The notes under the pieces are model-generated. The model was not told the origin of the DNA. It was given only the letters and a program-made list of their open reading frames with translations, and made no database searches. DNA of 64,000 bases. It comes from Dyella silvae. GTDB lineage: Bacteria; Pseudomonadota; Gammaproteobacteria; Xanthomonadales; Rhodanobacteraceae. The stretch is from the NCBI RefSeq assembly GCF_026421305.1, contig NZ_JAPJBQ010000006.1, positions 186,001 to 250,000 on the forward strand, written 5' to 3'. Shown here piece by piece: positions 45,036-54,675 of the stretch (the first letter of the stretch is position 1; each line of letters opens with the position of its first letter). A program made the position numbers and the translations under genes.

Positions 45036-45418
45036 GTGCGCATGACGGCGGGCAGCCTGCCCACGACGATCACGGCCACGACGACCTGGGTATCCATGCC
45101 ACCCTGAAGGGCTACCTCACTGGTTTCGTTCTGGCCTGTGTCCTCACCATCATCCCATTCTGGATCGTGATGAGCGGCGGCTTCGCCAAGTCGAGCACCA
45201 CGGCGGTGTTCGTGCTGGGCCTCGCCGCCGTGCAGATCGTGGTGCACATGATCTACTTCCTGCACATGAACGCCAAATCCGAAGGCGGCTGGAACATGCT
45301 CGCGCTGGTGTTTACCATCGTGCTGGTGGTTATCACGCTGAGCGGGTCGATATGGATCATGTATCACCTCAACAGCAACATGATGCCGACCATGATGGAT
45401 CCGTCGAACCTGCCTTGA
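45032..45418 (+). CDS. cyoD: Cytochrome bo3 ubiquinol oxidase subunit IV
   Basis: A 128-residue small subunit of three helices: GYLTGFVLACVLTIIPFWIV, STTAVFVLGLAAVQIVVHM with IYFLHMNAK, and the last NMLALVFTIVLVVITLSGS. The N-terminal stretch ([20 protein letters not shown]) is His/Asp-rich as in many CyoD proteins. Start by ATGA overlap with cyoC. Its C-terminal tail is Met-rich (NSNMMPTMMDPSNLP). Confidence 0.95.
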   Translation: MSAHDGGQPAHDDHGHDDLGIHATLKGYLTGFVLACVLTIIPFWIVMSGGFAKSSTTAVFVLGLAAVQIVVHMIYFLHMNAKSEGGWNMLALVFTIVLVVITLSGSIWIMYHLNSNMMPTMMDPSNLP

Positions 45419-45452
45419 CGGTCTTCGCGCAACCTCCATACGTGTAACGCCG

Positions 45453-46220
45453 ATGAATGCTGTTGATGAATCCGGCCGCCAACCGCGCGGCCCCGTAGCG
45501 TTGGGCCTGCTGACGCTGCTTGGCGTGGTGCTGTTTGCGGGATTCGTGTCGCTGGGCACGTGGCAGGTTTACCGACTGGCGTGGAAGCGCGACCTGATCG
45601 CGCGTGTCGATGCGCGCGTTCATGCCGCACCGGTGGACGCGCCCGGGCGGGCGCAATGGCGTGACGTCAACGCAGCATCATCGGAGTACCGGCATGTGCA
45701 ATTGCGCGGCACGTTCCTGTATGACCGCCAGACACTGGTATGGACCGCCACCGATCTGGGCAGCGGCTACTGGGTGATGACGCCGCTGCAACAGGCCGAC
45801 GGCTCGGTCGTGCTGGTGAATCGCGGCTTTGCGCCGGCCGACTGGTGTGGCGCCAAGGACCAGTGCGCCCCGGGCCCCTCGGGCGAAACGACCCTGACGG
45901 GCCTGCTGCGCATGAGCGAACCCTCCGGCCTCATCCGTCACAACGACCCTGCGCGCAATAGCTGGTACACCCGCGACGTGCCCGCGATAGCGAATGCCCG
46001 GGGGCTGAAGGATGCTGCGCCTTACTTTGTCGACGAGGACGCGGCGCCGGGCACGCTTGACGCCGGCAAACCCGCCTGGCCGCAGGGCGGCCTCACCGTG
46101 ATCGCGTTTCCCAACAACCACCTCAGCTACCTGATCACCTGGTACGCGCTGGCGCTGATGGTGTTGGGCGCGGGCTTTTACGTGGCGCGCGACGAGTATC
46201 GCCAGCGCCGAAAGCCATAA
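45453..46220 (+). CDS. SURF1 family protein
   Basis: A 255-residue protein with two terminal membrane helices (ALGLLTLLGVVLFAGFVSLG and the C-terminal LITWYALALMVLGAGFYVAR) around a periplasmic domain, the SURF1/Shy1 arrangement. GTWQVYRLAWKRDLIARVDA and EYRHVQLRGTFLYDRQ are family blocks. SURF1 helps insert heme into subunit I of heme-copper oxidases; in Paracoccus a dedicated copy (Surf1q) serves the quinol oxidase. Being last in cyoABCD, 34 bp after cyoD, fits that role. cyoE is absent here, so heme O is made from a gene elsewhere. Confidence 0.92.
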   Translation: MNAVDESGRQPRGPVALGLLTLLGVVLFAGFVSLGTWQVYRLAWKRDLIARVDARVHAAPVDAPGRAQWRDVNAASSEYRHVQLRGTFLYDRQTLVWTATDLGSGYWVMTPLQQADGSVVLVNRGFAPADWCGAKDQCAPGPSGETTLTGLLRMSEPSGLIRHNDPARNSWYTRDVPAIANARGLKDAAPYFVDEDAAPGTLDAGKPAWPQGGLTVIAFPNNHLSYLITWYALALMVLGAGFYVARDEYRQRRKP

Positions 46221-46226
46221 TGCTGC

Positions 46227-46256
46227 GTGTAGGAGCGCACTTGTGCGCTCCTACAC
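46227..46256. terminator. Palindromic hairpin after the SURF1 gene
   Basis: GTGTAGGAGCGCAC (46227-46240) and GTGCGCTCCTACAC (46243-46256) form a perfect 14-bp stem around TT, seven bases after the SURF1 stop and 10 before the stop of the DUF2501 gene. A REP-type repeat that may also end both convergent transcripts; no T-run. Confidence 0.55.
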
Positions 46257-46265
46257 AAGAAGCGC

Positions 46266-46799
46266 TTACATGTGCAGGAACGACTTGCCCTGCTTGAGCA
46301 CGGTATCGCAGACCTTGGTGGTGAGCTGCGACTTCAGGTCGCTGGAGCCGCCACCGAGCGAATTGAGATCCATGCTCTCGCCATTGCCGCCCTGCAGAAT
46401 GCCCTTGGCGCCACTGAGGTAGCCCGGGTCGTTGGTAGCACCGCCCGGGGCGGCCGCGCCGCTGTGCGACTTCGATTTGCTGCCGGTCAGCTCACCAAGC
46501 ATGTCCGAGGCGCTGCTGCCGTGACTTGCGTTACTCGCTGTCGCGCCGGAGCCGCCGCCCAGTTTGCCCATCAGCTGGTTCTGGATACCGGAGGCGCCCG
46601 AGTTGCCGCCGAGGTAGTTGTTCTTCACGCAGTACTCGAGCAGGCCGGCCACGTTGCCCATGCTGCCGGACGTCATGGAGCTGCCGCCGGGAATCATGCT
46701 GCCGAGCTTGCCCAGGTCCTGCGCGCTGCCGGCGCTGCAGACGAGGCTGAGAGCGACGGCCATGCAGGCCGTACCGATGCTGCCAATGCGCTTGTTCAT
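46266..46799 (-). CDS. DUF2501 exported protein
   Basis: A 177-residue secreted protein. The N-terminus MNKRIGSIGTACMAVALSLV ends in CSAGSAQ, a signal peptide. The mature part contains the DUF2501 (YjjA-like) pattern: GNVAGLLEYCVKNNYLGG, then PGYLSGAKGILQGG and SDLKSQLTTKVCDTVLKQGK with a conserved cysteine pair. The middle is Gly/Ser-rich and low complexity. GGAGGGA lies just ahead of the ATG at 46799, which sets the start. Function unknown; periplasmic. Confidence 0.9.
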   Translation of the reverse strand: MNKRIGSIGTACMAVALSLVCSAGSAQDLGKLGSMIPGGSSMTSGSMGNVAGLLEYCVKNNYLGGNSGASGIQNQLMGKLGGGSGATASNASHGSSASDMLGELTGSKSKSHSGAAAPGGATNDPGYLSGAKGILQGGNGESMDLNSLGGGSSDLKSQLTTKVCDTVLKQGKSFLHM

Positions 46800-46970
46800 G
46801 AGTTTCCCTCCGTCTAAGAACCTGATTACGTCTTCCCGTAACCCGCGCATTCAATACCTCACATCGTTACGTTTGCGTCATCGCGGCGAGGGTGGTGTAC
46901 GTTTGCGGTTCAGGTATGCGCCGTCGTGGCGCTGCGCGATCATTCACCCGACCCATGGAAGCTCTGTCCG

Positions 46971-47333
46971 ATGAAACACTATGTGGCCCTCGCCGTGCTG
47001 GCGACACTTCTGTCCGGCTGTGCCAGCTCCGGCAGTCTGCGCAACTCCAAGCCCACCGCCGCCTATGAAGGCCGGGGCAGCGTTGCCAACATTGCGTCCT
47101 GTGTATCGGAAGCCTGGGGCACCAAGCCCGTGCACCTCGAGTCGTACGTGCTCTACACCGGCACCACCATCGAGATTCACAAGACCGAGAAGAGCCCCAC
47201 GGTGGCGCTCGTCGATATCAAACCGGTCGCCGATCGTACGGTGGCCACCTATTACTCGAACTTCGACGAGGACGACACCTGGTACTTCAGGCAGGTCGAA
47301 CAGTGCGTGGAGATCTCAGCGCCCGCGGAATGA
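46971..47333 (+). CDS. Small lipoprotein, unknown function
   Basis: A 120-residue lipoprotein. MKHYVALAVLATLLSGC has a clean lipobox with acylated Cys17. The mature part (about 104 residues) has one cysteine pair (IASCVSEAWG and VEQCVEIS) that could form a disulfide. No known domain recognised. It is divergent from DUF2501 and convergent with eda. Small stable envelope lipoproteins of this size are common; no context links it to its neighbours. Confidence 0.8.
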   Translation: MKHYVALAVLATLLSGCASSGSLRNSKPTAAYEGRGSVANIASCVSEAWGTKPVHLESYVLYTGTTIEIHKTEKSPTVALVDIKPVADRTVATYYSNFDEDDTWYFRQVEQCVEISAPAE

Positions 47334-47376
47334 ACAGGCTGCGGCTGAAGGCATAACCAGCCGCTGGTCCCGTCTG

Positions 47377-47400
47377 CCATGCCGGTGCGAACCGGCATGG
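47377..47400. terminator. Hairpin between convergent lipoprotein and eda genes
   Basis: CCATGCCGGT (47377-47386) and ACCGGCATGG (47391-47400) form a 10-bp perfect stem around GCGA, a GNRA-type tetraloop. It lies 44 bases after the lipoprotein stop and 15 bases beyond the eda stop. No T-run in either direction; probably structural rather than a strong intrinsic terminator. Confidence 0.5.
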
Positions 47401-47414
47401 CGCGATGAAGATGG

Positions 47415-48056
47415 TCAGCGCAACGCCGCCGCTTCCCGCGCCAATTGCTCGATGCCGGCCCAATCGCCGCTATGTAGTTTGTCGGCAGGGGTAAGCCACG
47501 AGCCGCCCACGCACACCACGTTTGGCAATGCCAGGAAATCCGGCGCTGTCGCAAGAGTGATGCCGCCGGTGGGGCAGAACTTCATCTGTGGCAGCGGACT
47601 GGCCCAGGCGCCGATCAGCTTGTGGCCACCGGCCGGCACGGCAGGGAAGAACTTCACGTGGTGATAGCCGCGCTCCAGCAGCGCCATGACTTCGCTCGCC
47701 GTAGCCGTGCCCGGCAATAGCGGCAGCTCGCTGTCGTCAGCCGCATCCAGCAACCCGGGCGATACGCCCGGCGATACCGCAAAACGCGCACCGGCTTTGT
47801 AGGCTGCGCGCAGATCCTTCGCGCTGAGTACGGTGCCGACACCCACCACGGCGCCTTCCACTTCCTCAGCAATGGCCTTGATGGCATCGAGCGCCGCAGG
47901 CGTGCGCAGCGTCACTTCGATGGCCGGTGTACCACCAGCCACCAAAGCGCGCGCCATCGGCACGGCGGCCCGTGCGTCTTCGATAATCACCACCGGCACC
48001 ACGGGCGCCAGGCGCAGGGTGGATTCAATCAGCTTCTGCTTCTGTTCGATGCTCAT
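47415..48056 (-). CDS. eda: KDPG aldolase (2-dehydro-3-deoxy-phosphogluconate aldolase)
   Basis: A 213-residue aldolase that splits KDPG to pyruvate and glyceraldehyde-3-phosphate, the last Entner-Doudoroff step. The Schiff-base lysine lies in [15 protein letters not shown], the catalytic Glu in [32 protein letters not shown] and [19 protein letters not shown] complete the TIM-barrel phosphate sites. It is the last gene of zwf-pgl-edd-eda, 34 bp after edd. Confidence 0.97.
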   Translation of the reverse strand: MSIEQKQKLIESTLRLAPVVPVVIIEDARAAVPMARALVAGGTPAIEVTLRTPAALDAIKAIAEEVEGAVVGVGTVLSAKDLRAAYKAGARFAVSPGVSPGLLDAADDSELPLLPGTATASEVMALLERGYHHVKFFPAVPAGGHKLIGAWASPLPQMKFCPTGGITLATAPDFLALPNVVCVGGSWLTPADKLHSGDWAGIEQLAREAAALR

Positions 48057-48090
48057 GGTGTTCCGTCAATGTTGAAAGTGTGGCGTTCGC

Positions 48091-49908
<1,818 letters not shown>

Positions 49909-49974
49909 GTTCGAACTCCGATAATCAGGCGGCACGCAACCATGCGCGCCATTCATGCAGGTGACGCCAGCGAC

Positions 49975-50688
49975 TCACGGGCACCAGTAGACGGCGACGG
50001 GCACTCGCGACTGGGTAAGCACGGCGCGCACAGGAAAGCCTGCCGCTTCGCCCAGGCCAAGGCGCGCATCCGCCAGCAACTGACGCTTCGCTTCGCCCTC
50101 GATGTGAAGGAACAACGCACGCGTGTCGAGCAGCGCGGGCAGGGTGAAGGTAATGCGCGGCTCGCCCGCGCCTTCCGCGCGCATGGGCAATACGCGTGCG
50201 GCGTTGGTCAGATCCAACGCCTCCGGCAGGCGGTCGCCACCGGGGAAGAACGACGCGGTGTGGCCGTCGTTGCCCATACCAAGCACCACCGCATCGAACG
50301 GCAGCGGCAAGGTGGCCATGCGTGCACGCACCACAGCCAGCCCGGCTTCGGGCGTCGGCGCATCCGCGTACAGAGGTACGAACTGCGCGGTGGTAGCTGC
50401 GTGCTTCAACAGCAACGCCTTCACCATGCCCGCATTGGAACGCTCATGGCTTTCAGGCACCCAGCGTTCGTCCACCAGCGTGACCTGCACTTTCGACCAA
50501 TCGAGCATCTGGCGCGATAGCCGCTCAAAGAAATGACGCGGCGTACTGCCACCGGACACGGCCAGCAGCGCCGTATTCCGTTGATCGATACTTTCGCGCA
50601 AACGCTCCGCTACCCGCTCCGCCAGCGCTGCGGCGAGCGCCTGGCAATCGCTAAAGCTATGCGTGGTGACGTTCAGAATCTCAGGCAT
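49975..50688 (-). CDS. pgl: 6-phosphogluconolactonase
   Basis: A 237-residue DevB/Pgl-type lactonase that opens 6-phosphogluconolactone. Motifs: LLAVSGGSTPRHFFERLS at the N-terminus, TLVDERWVPESHERSNAGMV and VVLGMGNDGHTASFFPGGD, the latter holding the phosphate-binding and catalytic residues. It sits between zwf and edd on the same strand, with a 120-bp gap upstream that shows nothing else. Confidence 0.95.
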   Translation of the reverse strand: MPEILNVTTHSFSDCQALAAALAERVAERLRESIDQRNTALLAVSGGSTPRHFFERLSRQMLDWSKVQVTLVDERWVPESHERSNAGMVKALLLKHAATTAQFVPLYADAPTPEAGLAVVRARMATLPLPFDAVVLGMGNDGHTASFFPGGDRLPEALDLTNAARVLPMRAEGAGEPRITFTLPALLDTRALFLHIEGEAKRQLLADARLGLGEAAGFPVRAVLTQSRVPVAVYWCP

Positions 50689-50807
50689 GGTGTGAAGAGA
50701 GCAGGGCTACGCGGACGACACGCGCGCGGGGTAGGGAGTTTAGGCACGAACAGGCGATGCACAGGTGAAGCGACTGTGCATCGCGGCGAGTGACGGCAAG
50801 CTGCCGT

Positions 50808-52274
50808 TTACTCACTGTCCTCGTACCAGTTGCGGCCGTCGCGCTCGATCAGCGCCACCGCGGCGCTCGGCCCCCAGGTACCCGACGTGTACTGGCGCGG
50901 TGTTTCGCCACTATCCGCCCAGGCAGCCAGAATGGGGTCGGCCCAGCGCCAGGCCGCTTCCACTTCGTCGCGGCGCATGAACAGCGTGGGATTGCCGCGC
51001 ACCACATCCAGCAGCAGACGCTCGTAAGCGTCGGGCTGCTGTACGCCAAAGGCTTCGGCAAAACTCATGTCGAGCGAGACGTAGCGCAGGCGCAAGCCAC
51101 CGGGGCCCGGATGCTTGATGGTGACCCACAGCTTGATGTTCTCGTCCGGCTGCAGTCGCAACACCAGACGATTCTGCGCAAGCACGCCCGCCGACGGATC
51201 GAAAATGGAGTGCGGCACTTCCTTGAACACCACCACGATCTCGGACACACGCTCCGGCAACCGCTTGCCCGTGCGTAGATAGAACGGCACGCCGGCCCAA
51301 CGCCAGTTGGCGATCTCGGCCTTCAGCGCCGTAAACGTTTCGGTGTTGGACTTGTGGTCCTTCAGCTCATCCAGATAGCCCGGCACGCCCTGGCCATCCG
51401 CTGCGCCCGCGCGATACTGGCCGCGCACTGTGAGCTGCGCCGCGTTGCCGCCATCAATCGGCTTGAGCGAGCGCAGCACCTTGAGCTTCTCATCGCGCAC
51501 CGCATCGGGCGCCAGCGACGAGGGTGGCTCCATCGCCACCATGCACAGCAGCTGCAGAATATGGTTCTGCACCATGTCGCGCAGCGCGCCGGCATGGTCG
51601 TAGTACGCCACGCGCTGGCCCACGCCCAGCGTTTCGGCCACGGTGATCTGCACGTGATCGATGTGTTCGGCATTCCACAGCGGCTCGAACAGCGCATTGC
51701 CAAAGCGCAATGCCAACAGGTTCTGCACCGTTTCCTTGCCAAGGTAGTGGTCGATGCGGAAGGTCTGCGATTCGTCGAATACGCGGCCCACAGCGTCATT
51801 GATCTGATTGGCGCTCGCCAGATTGCGGCCAATCGGCTTCTCCAGCACCACGCGCGCCTCGCCCTTGTTGAGGCCGTAGCTGCCAAGGCGGTTACAGATA
51901 TCAACAAACAAGTCTGGCGAGGTGGAGAGGTAGAACACGCGCACGTGATTGGGCTGCTCGCCCATCAGTGTCGCAAACGCGTCCCAACCGTCGTCTTTGC
52001 GCGCATCGAGCGAGCGATAACTCACCTGGGGCAAAAACGTATCCACCTTGGAGGCGTCTGCACCGCCTTCCAGCAACGCCTTGCGTATCGTGGTGCGGTA
52101 GCCGTCGTCATCGAGGCCTTCGCGCGCGACGCCGATGATGCGGCTGGATCCGGGGATCTGCCCGTCCACAAAGCGGTGATACAGCGCGGGCAGCAGTTTG
52201 CGTACGGCGAGGTCGCCGGTTCCACCAAAAATCACCAGGTCAAAAGGGTCGACCGGCTGGGGAGAAGCAGTCAC
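50808..52274 (-). CDS. zwf: Glucose-6-phosphate 1-dehydrogenase
   Basis: A 488-residue enzyme of the usual length. The Rossmann start is [20 protein letters not shown], the active-site motif is [14 protein letters not shown], and [20 protein letters not shown] and [20 protein letters not shown] are conserved. It supplies 6-phosphogluconate and NADPH and starts zwf-pgl-edd-eda. The GTG at 52274 is set as start because GAGGTGA lies five bases upstream and the protein then begins [12 protein letters not shown]; the frame stays open far upstream but through the regulatory region at 52311-52485. Confidence 0.95.
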   Translation of the reverse strand: MTASPQPVDPFDLVIFGGTGDLAVRKLLPALYHRFVDGQIPGSSRIIGVAREGLDDDGYRTTIRKALLEGGADASKVDTFLPQVSYRSLDARKDDGWDAFATLMGEQPNHVRVFYLSTSPDLFVDICNRLGSYGLNKGEARVVLEKPIGRNLASANQINDAVGRVFDESQTFRIDHYLGKETVQNLLALRFGNALFEPLWNAEHIDHVQITVAETLGVGQRVAYYDHAGALRDMVQNHILQLLCMVAMEPPSSLAPDAVRDEKLKVLRSLKPIDGGNAAQLTVRGQYRAGAADGQGVPGYLDELKDHKSNTETFTALKAEIANWRWAGVPFYLRTGKRLPERVSEIVVVFKEVPHSIFDPSAGVLAQNRLVLRLQPDENIKLWVTIKHPGPGGLRLRYVSLDMSFAEAFGVQQPDAYERLLLDVVRGNPTLFMRRDEVEAAWRWADPILAAWADSGETPRQYTSGTWGPSAAVALIERDGRNWYEDSE

Positions 52275-52310
52275 TTCAGTCACCTCAAGGCGATGCGGGG
52301 AGCGGCACGT

Positions 52311-52485
52311 GGCATGCATACCACGTGCAGTGCTCGCTGATCGTACCAGTGTCATACCAGACAACACCAGTTGTTCATTAAGTCCTCGCAAGCGAGGCGC
52401 AAGGCCAAAGTACGACCAAAAACTGGTACCGCCAAAAAGCCGCGCCACAACGGCCCATACAGCAAGTGGTATGCCTACTGGTATC
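52311..52485. promoter_or_regulatory. Operator array upstream of zwf (copy A)
   Basis: Seven TGGTAT/ACCAG-type half-sites are visible, upstream of zwf. Leftward ones: ATACCA (52318-52323), ACCAGT (52345-52350), ATACCAG (52354-52360), ACCAGTT (52366-52372). Rightward ones: ACTGGTA (52422-52428), TGGTAT (52467-52472), TGGTATC (52479-52485). The same array lies in front of the GntR/UTRA gene with spacing that differs by at most one base. The start GGCATGCATACCACGTG is identical in both. ACTGGT/ACCAGT dyads are typical for HutC-type GntR regulators. Confidence 0.75.
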
Positions 52486-53187
52486 TTTTTGGAGTGCGTG
52501 GCGACGTGTGAGGGAGCCGCCCCACGCGGGCCTCCGCCCCCGGCTGGCGCATCCTGTGCCTGGGCCGGCGCCGCTCGCAATGGCGATACCAGACCACCAC
52601 GGCAATATGCCGCGAACGTCGTATCCATCACGTGCAACCCGGCACCGGCAGGCCCGAGTCCACCTGCGGTCGACGTGCCGAGTCATGGCGACACTCAGCC
52701 ACTGCCCGAACGATGCACCAGTGATCTCGAGTGCAACCGATGCATGCGCTCGACACGCCGTGTCATCCCATGATCGCAACCACGAAACCGACAACGGTCG
52801 GTGATGCGCACGTCTTCGTGTCCTACTCACTACGCAGCGCAAGTTTGAGATCTTTCTGATAGTCCCCTCTCTATGCGCCACCTACCATCCCTGTAATCAA
52901 CTTCACGTCAGAAGTTGCGGTGCAAAGCCCTGGAAGTAGCAGTTCGTGGCGAAGCTCCACATGGTGCACATCGTGCGCGCGGCCCCGCCACGCAGCCAGC
53001 AGGCATCGAAGCCAAGCCTCACTCACACCACACAACGCGATGGACTTGAAGGGTCACGGTTATCCGCATGGCCAGCATGCTCGCGCGCCAGGTTGCCACC
53101 GACATCGGCTTTGTTTCGGTCGACTTCGACTGAAGCGAAGACATTCGCCGGAGGGCGGATGTTTGCAAACCAACCTGTATTCAAGGA
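52486..53187. other. 702-bp gene-free leader between the zwf operator and the fimbrial operon
   Basis: No open frame here looks like a gene: the frames that cross it are short, Arg/His/Pro-rich and overlap on both strands. The last 100 bases lead to the pilin start. I see no clear -35/-10 pair for the fimbrial operon, no invertible repeat that would suggest phase switching and no tRNA. A long regulated leader is plausible. Confidence 0.5.
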
Positions 53188-53196
53188 ATGTCTACT

Positions 53197-53772
53197 ATGA
53201 AGCACATCAAGCTTGCCTCCGCGATCGCCTTTGTCATGGGCGCTGCCGTCTCCGCTTCGTCGTTCGCTGCCCCGGCAGGCAGCGGCGGCACCATCACCTT
53301 CACCGGCCAGATCAACGACACCACCTGTACCGTGACTGGCGGCACCGGCACCAACGAGGGTACCGGCAACTTCATCGTTGCGCTGGACCCGGCAGACGCC
53401 AACCAGCTGGCCACCGTCGGCGCCACCGCCAACCAGAAGCAGTTCGACGTAATTTTCAGTGGTCCGAACTGCGCGAGCGGCAAGACCGCCTATATGTCCT
53501 ACATGCTCTCCAGCCCGCAGATCGACGCCGGCACCGGCGCCCTGAAGAACGCGCTGAGCGGCGAAGCCACCAACGTGCAGATCCAGCTGGCTGACAGCAG
53601 CAAGACGGCGATTAACCTGGCCAACCCGGGCCAGAGCTGGTCGACCCTCATTGGTGCCACCACCGCGAACACCGGCAAGCTGTCGTTCTTCGCCCAGTAC
53701 CTGGCCGTCAACGGCCCCGCCACGCCGGGCAAGGTCAGCACGAGCGTCGTGTACTCGGTGGTCTACAACTAA
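53197..53772 (+). CDS. Major fimbrial subunit (pilin)
   Basis: A protein of about 191 residues with a signal peptide (MKHIKLASAIAFVMGAAVSA then SSFAAP). The mature protein shows the pilin fold: TFTGQINDTTCTV with Cys1, a partner in SGPNCASGKT, and a closing YSVVYN beta strand for the chaperone-usher donor-strand scheme. AAGGA at 53183-53187 is nine bases ahead of the ATG at 53197, whereas the ATG at 53188 would touch it. It is the first gene of a full chaperone-usher operon and is followed by a strong hairpin, as expected when the main subunit is needed in excess. Confidence 0.88.
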   Translation: MKHIKLASAIAFVMGAAVSASSFAAPAGSGGTITFTGQINDTTCTVTGGTGTNEGTGNFIVALDPADANQLATVGATANQKQFDVIFSGPNCASGKTAYMSYMLSSPQIDAGTGALKNALSGEATNVQIQLADSSKTAINLANPGQSWSTLIGATTANTGKLSFFAQYLAVNGPATPGKVSTSVVYSVVYN

Positions 53773-53791
53773 TCCGCTTGCGGATCTGTCG

Positions 53792-53820
53792 TGCACCGGC
53801 GGCTTATCGCCGCCGGTGCA
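53792..53820 (+). terminator. Intercistronic hairpin after the major pilin
   Basis: TGCACCGGCGGC (53792-53803) and GCCGCCGGTGCA (53809-53820) form a perfect 12-bp stem around TTATC, 20 bp after the pilin stop and 20 bp before the chaperone. It has no T-run; a partial terminator or a stabiliser of the upstream message would raise pilin relative to the rest. Confidence 0.65.
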
Positions 53821-53840
53821 CTCTTCTCATCAGGTGATGT

Positions 53841-54590
53841 ATGTCCAACGTTTTGCGCTATGCCATGGCAGGCATGCTGGTGATGGCAGGGGTGTTCGCC
53901 GCGCGCAGCGAAGCCAGTGTGGTGATTGGCGGCACCCGTGTCATCTATCCCGCCCGGGAAAAAGAAATCACCGTCAAGCTCACCAATGACAGCAGCCGAC
54001 CGGCGCTTGTGCAGGTGTGGCTCGACGACGGTGATGAGCGATCGACGCCCGACACAGCCAAGGTGCCGTTTACGGTAGCTCCACCCATCTTCCGCATGGA
54101 GCCCGGCAAAGGCCAGGCGGTGCGCGTGATGTACACCAAGGAACCGCTGCCTACGGATAAGGAAACCCTTTTCTGGGTCAACGTGCTGGAGGTTCCGCCC
54201 AAGGCGGACAACAGCGAAGGCCGCAACCTGCTGCAATTTGCCTTTCGCACGCGCATCAAGTTGCTGTTCCGTCCGGCCGGACTGCCGGGTGACGTCACCG
54301 ACGCCCCCGACAAACTGAGCTGGACATGGGTGCCCGGCGAAGACGGCAAGGGTTTCGCACTGCGAGTCACCAATCCCACGCCCTACTACGTGAACTTTGC
54401 CCGCGTGGACGTTCGCGTCGGCGACCGTGACGTGGGTAACCACGGTGGTGGCATGGTCGCACCGGGTGGTACCTCGACGTTTCCGCTCAAGGACGTCACG
54501 ACGCGCCCCTCAGGCGAGGTGAAAGCTTCGTTCGGGGTGATCACCGACTACGGCGCCATCAAGGATCTGGTCAAGCCGCTGTCGCCCTGA
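53841..54590 (+). CDS. Fimbrial periplasmic chaperone (PapD-like)
   Basis: A 249-residue periplasmic chaperone with a signal peptide (LRYAMAGMLVMAGVFAARS). The first Ig domain begins VVIGGTRVIYPAREKEITVK and contains the G1 strand region PPIFRMEPGKGQAVRVMY; the family F/W-x-N element is ETLFWVNVLEVPPK. The second domain covers residues about 150-249. It binds each pilin by donating a strand and delivers it to the usher. Lies 68 bp after the pilin. Confidence 0.92.
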   Translation: MSNVLRYAMAGMLVMAGVFAARSEASVVIGGTRVIYPAREKEITVKLTNDSSRPALVQVWLDDGDERSTPDTAKVPFTVAPPIFRMEPGKGQAVRVMYTKEPLPTDKETLFWVNVLEVPPKADNSEGRNLLQFAFRTRIKLLFRPAGLPGDVTDAPDKLSWTWVPGEDGKGFALRVTNPTPYYVNFARVDVRVGDRDVGNHGGGMVAPGGTSTFPLKDVTTRPSGEVKASFGVITDYGAIKDLVKPLSP

Positions 54591-54675
54591 ACGCCTCGAT
54601 CTTTGTTCGTATCTGCAGGTGCCTCGCGACGCGTGAGGCGCGGGCTCTACGTTGCCTCGTTTACAGGAGTTGTGC

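Noticed and set aside
52466-52804. 112-residue frame after operator A
   Set aside because: Starts inside the operator and is Arg/His/Pro-rich with no motif; treated as a gene-free leader.
53188-53196. ATG at 53188 as the pilin start
   Set aside because: It abuts AAGGA directly; the ATG nine bases downstream has normal spacing.
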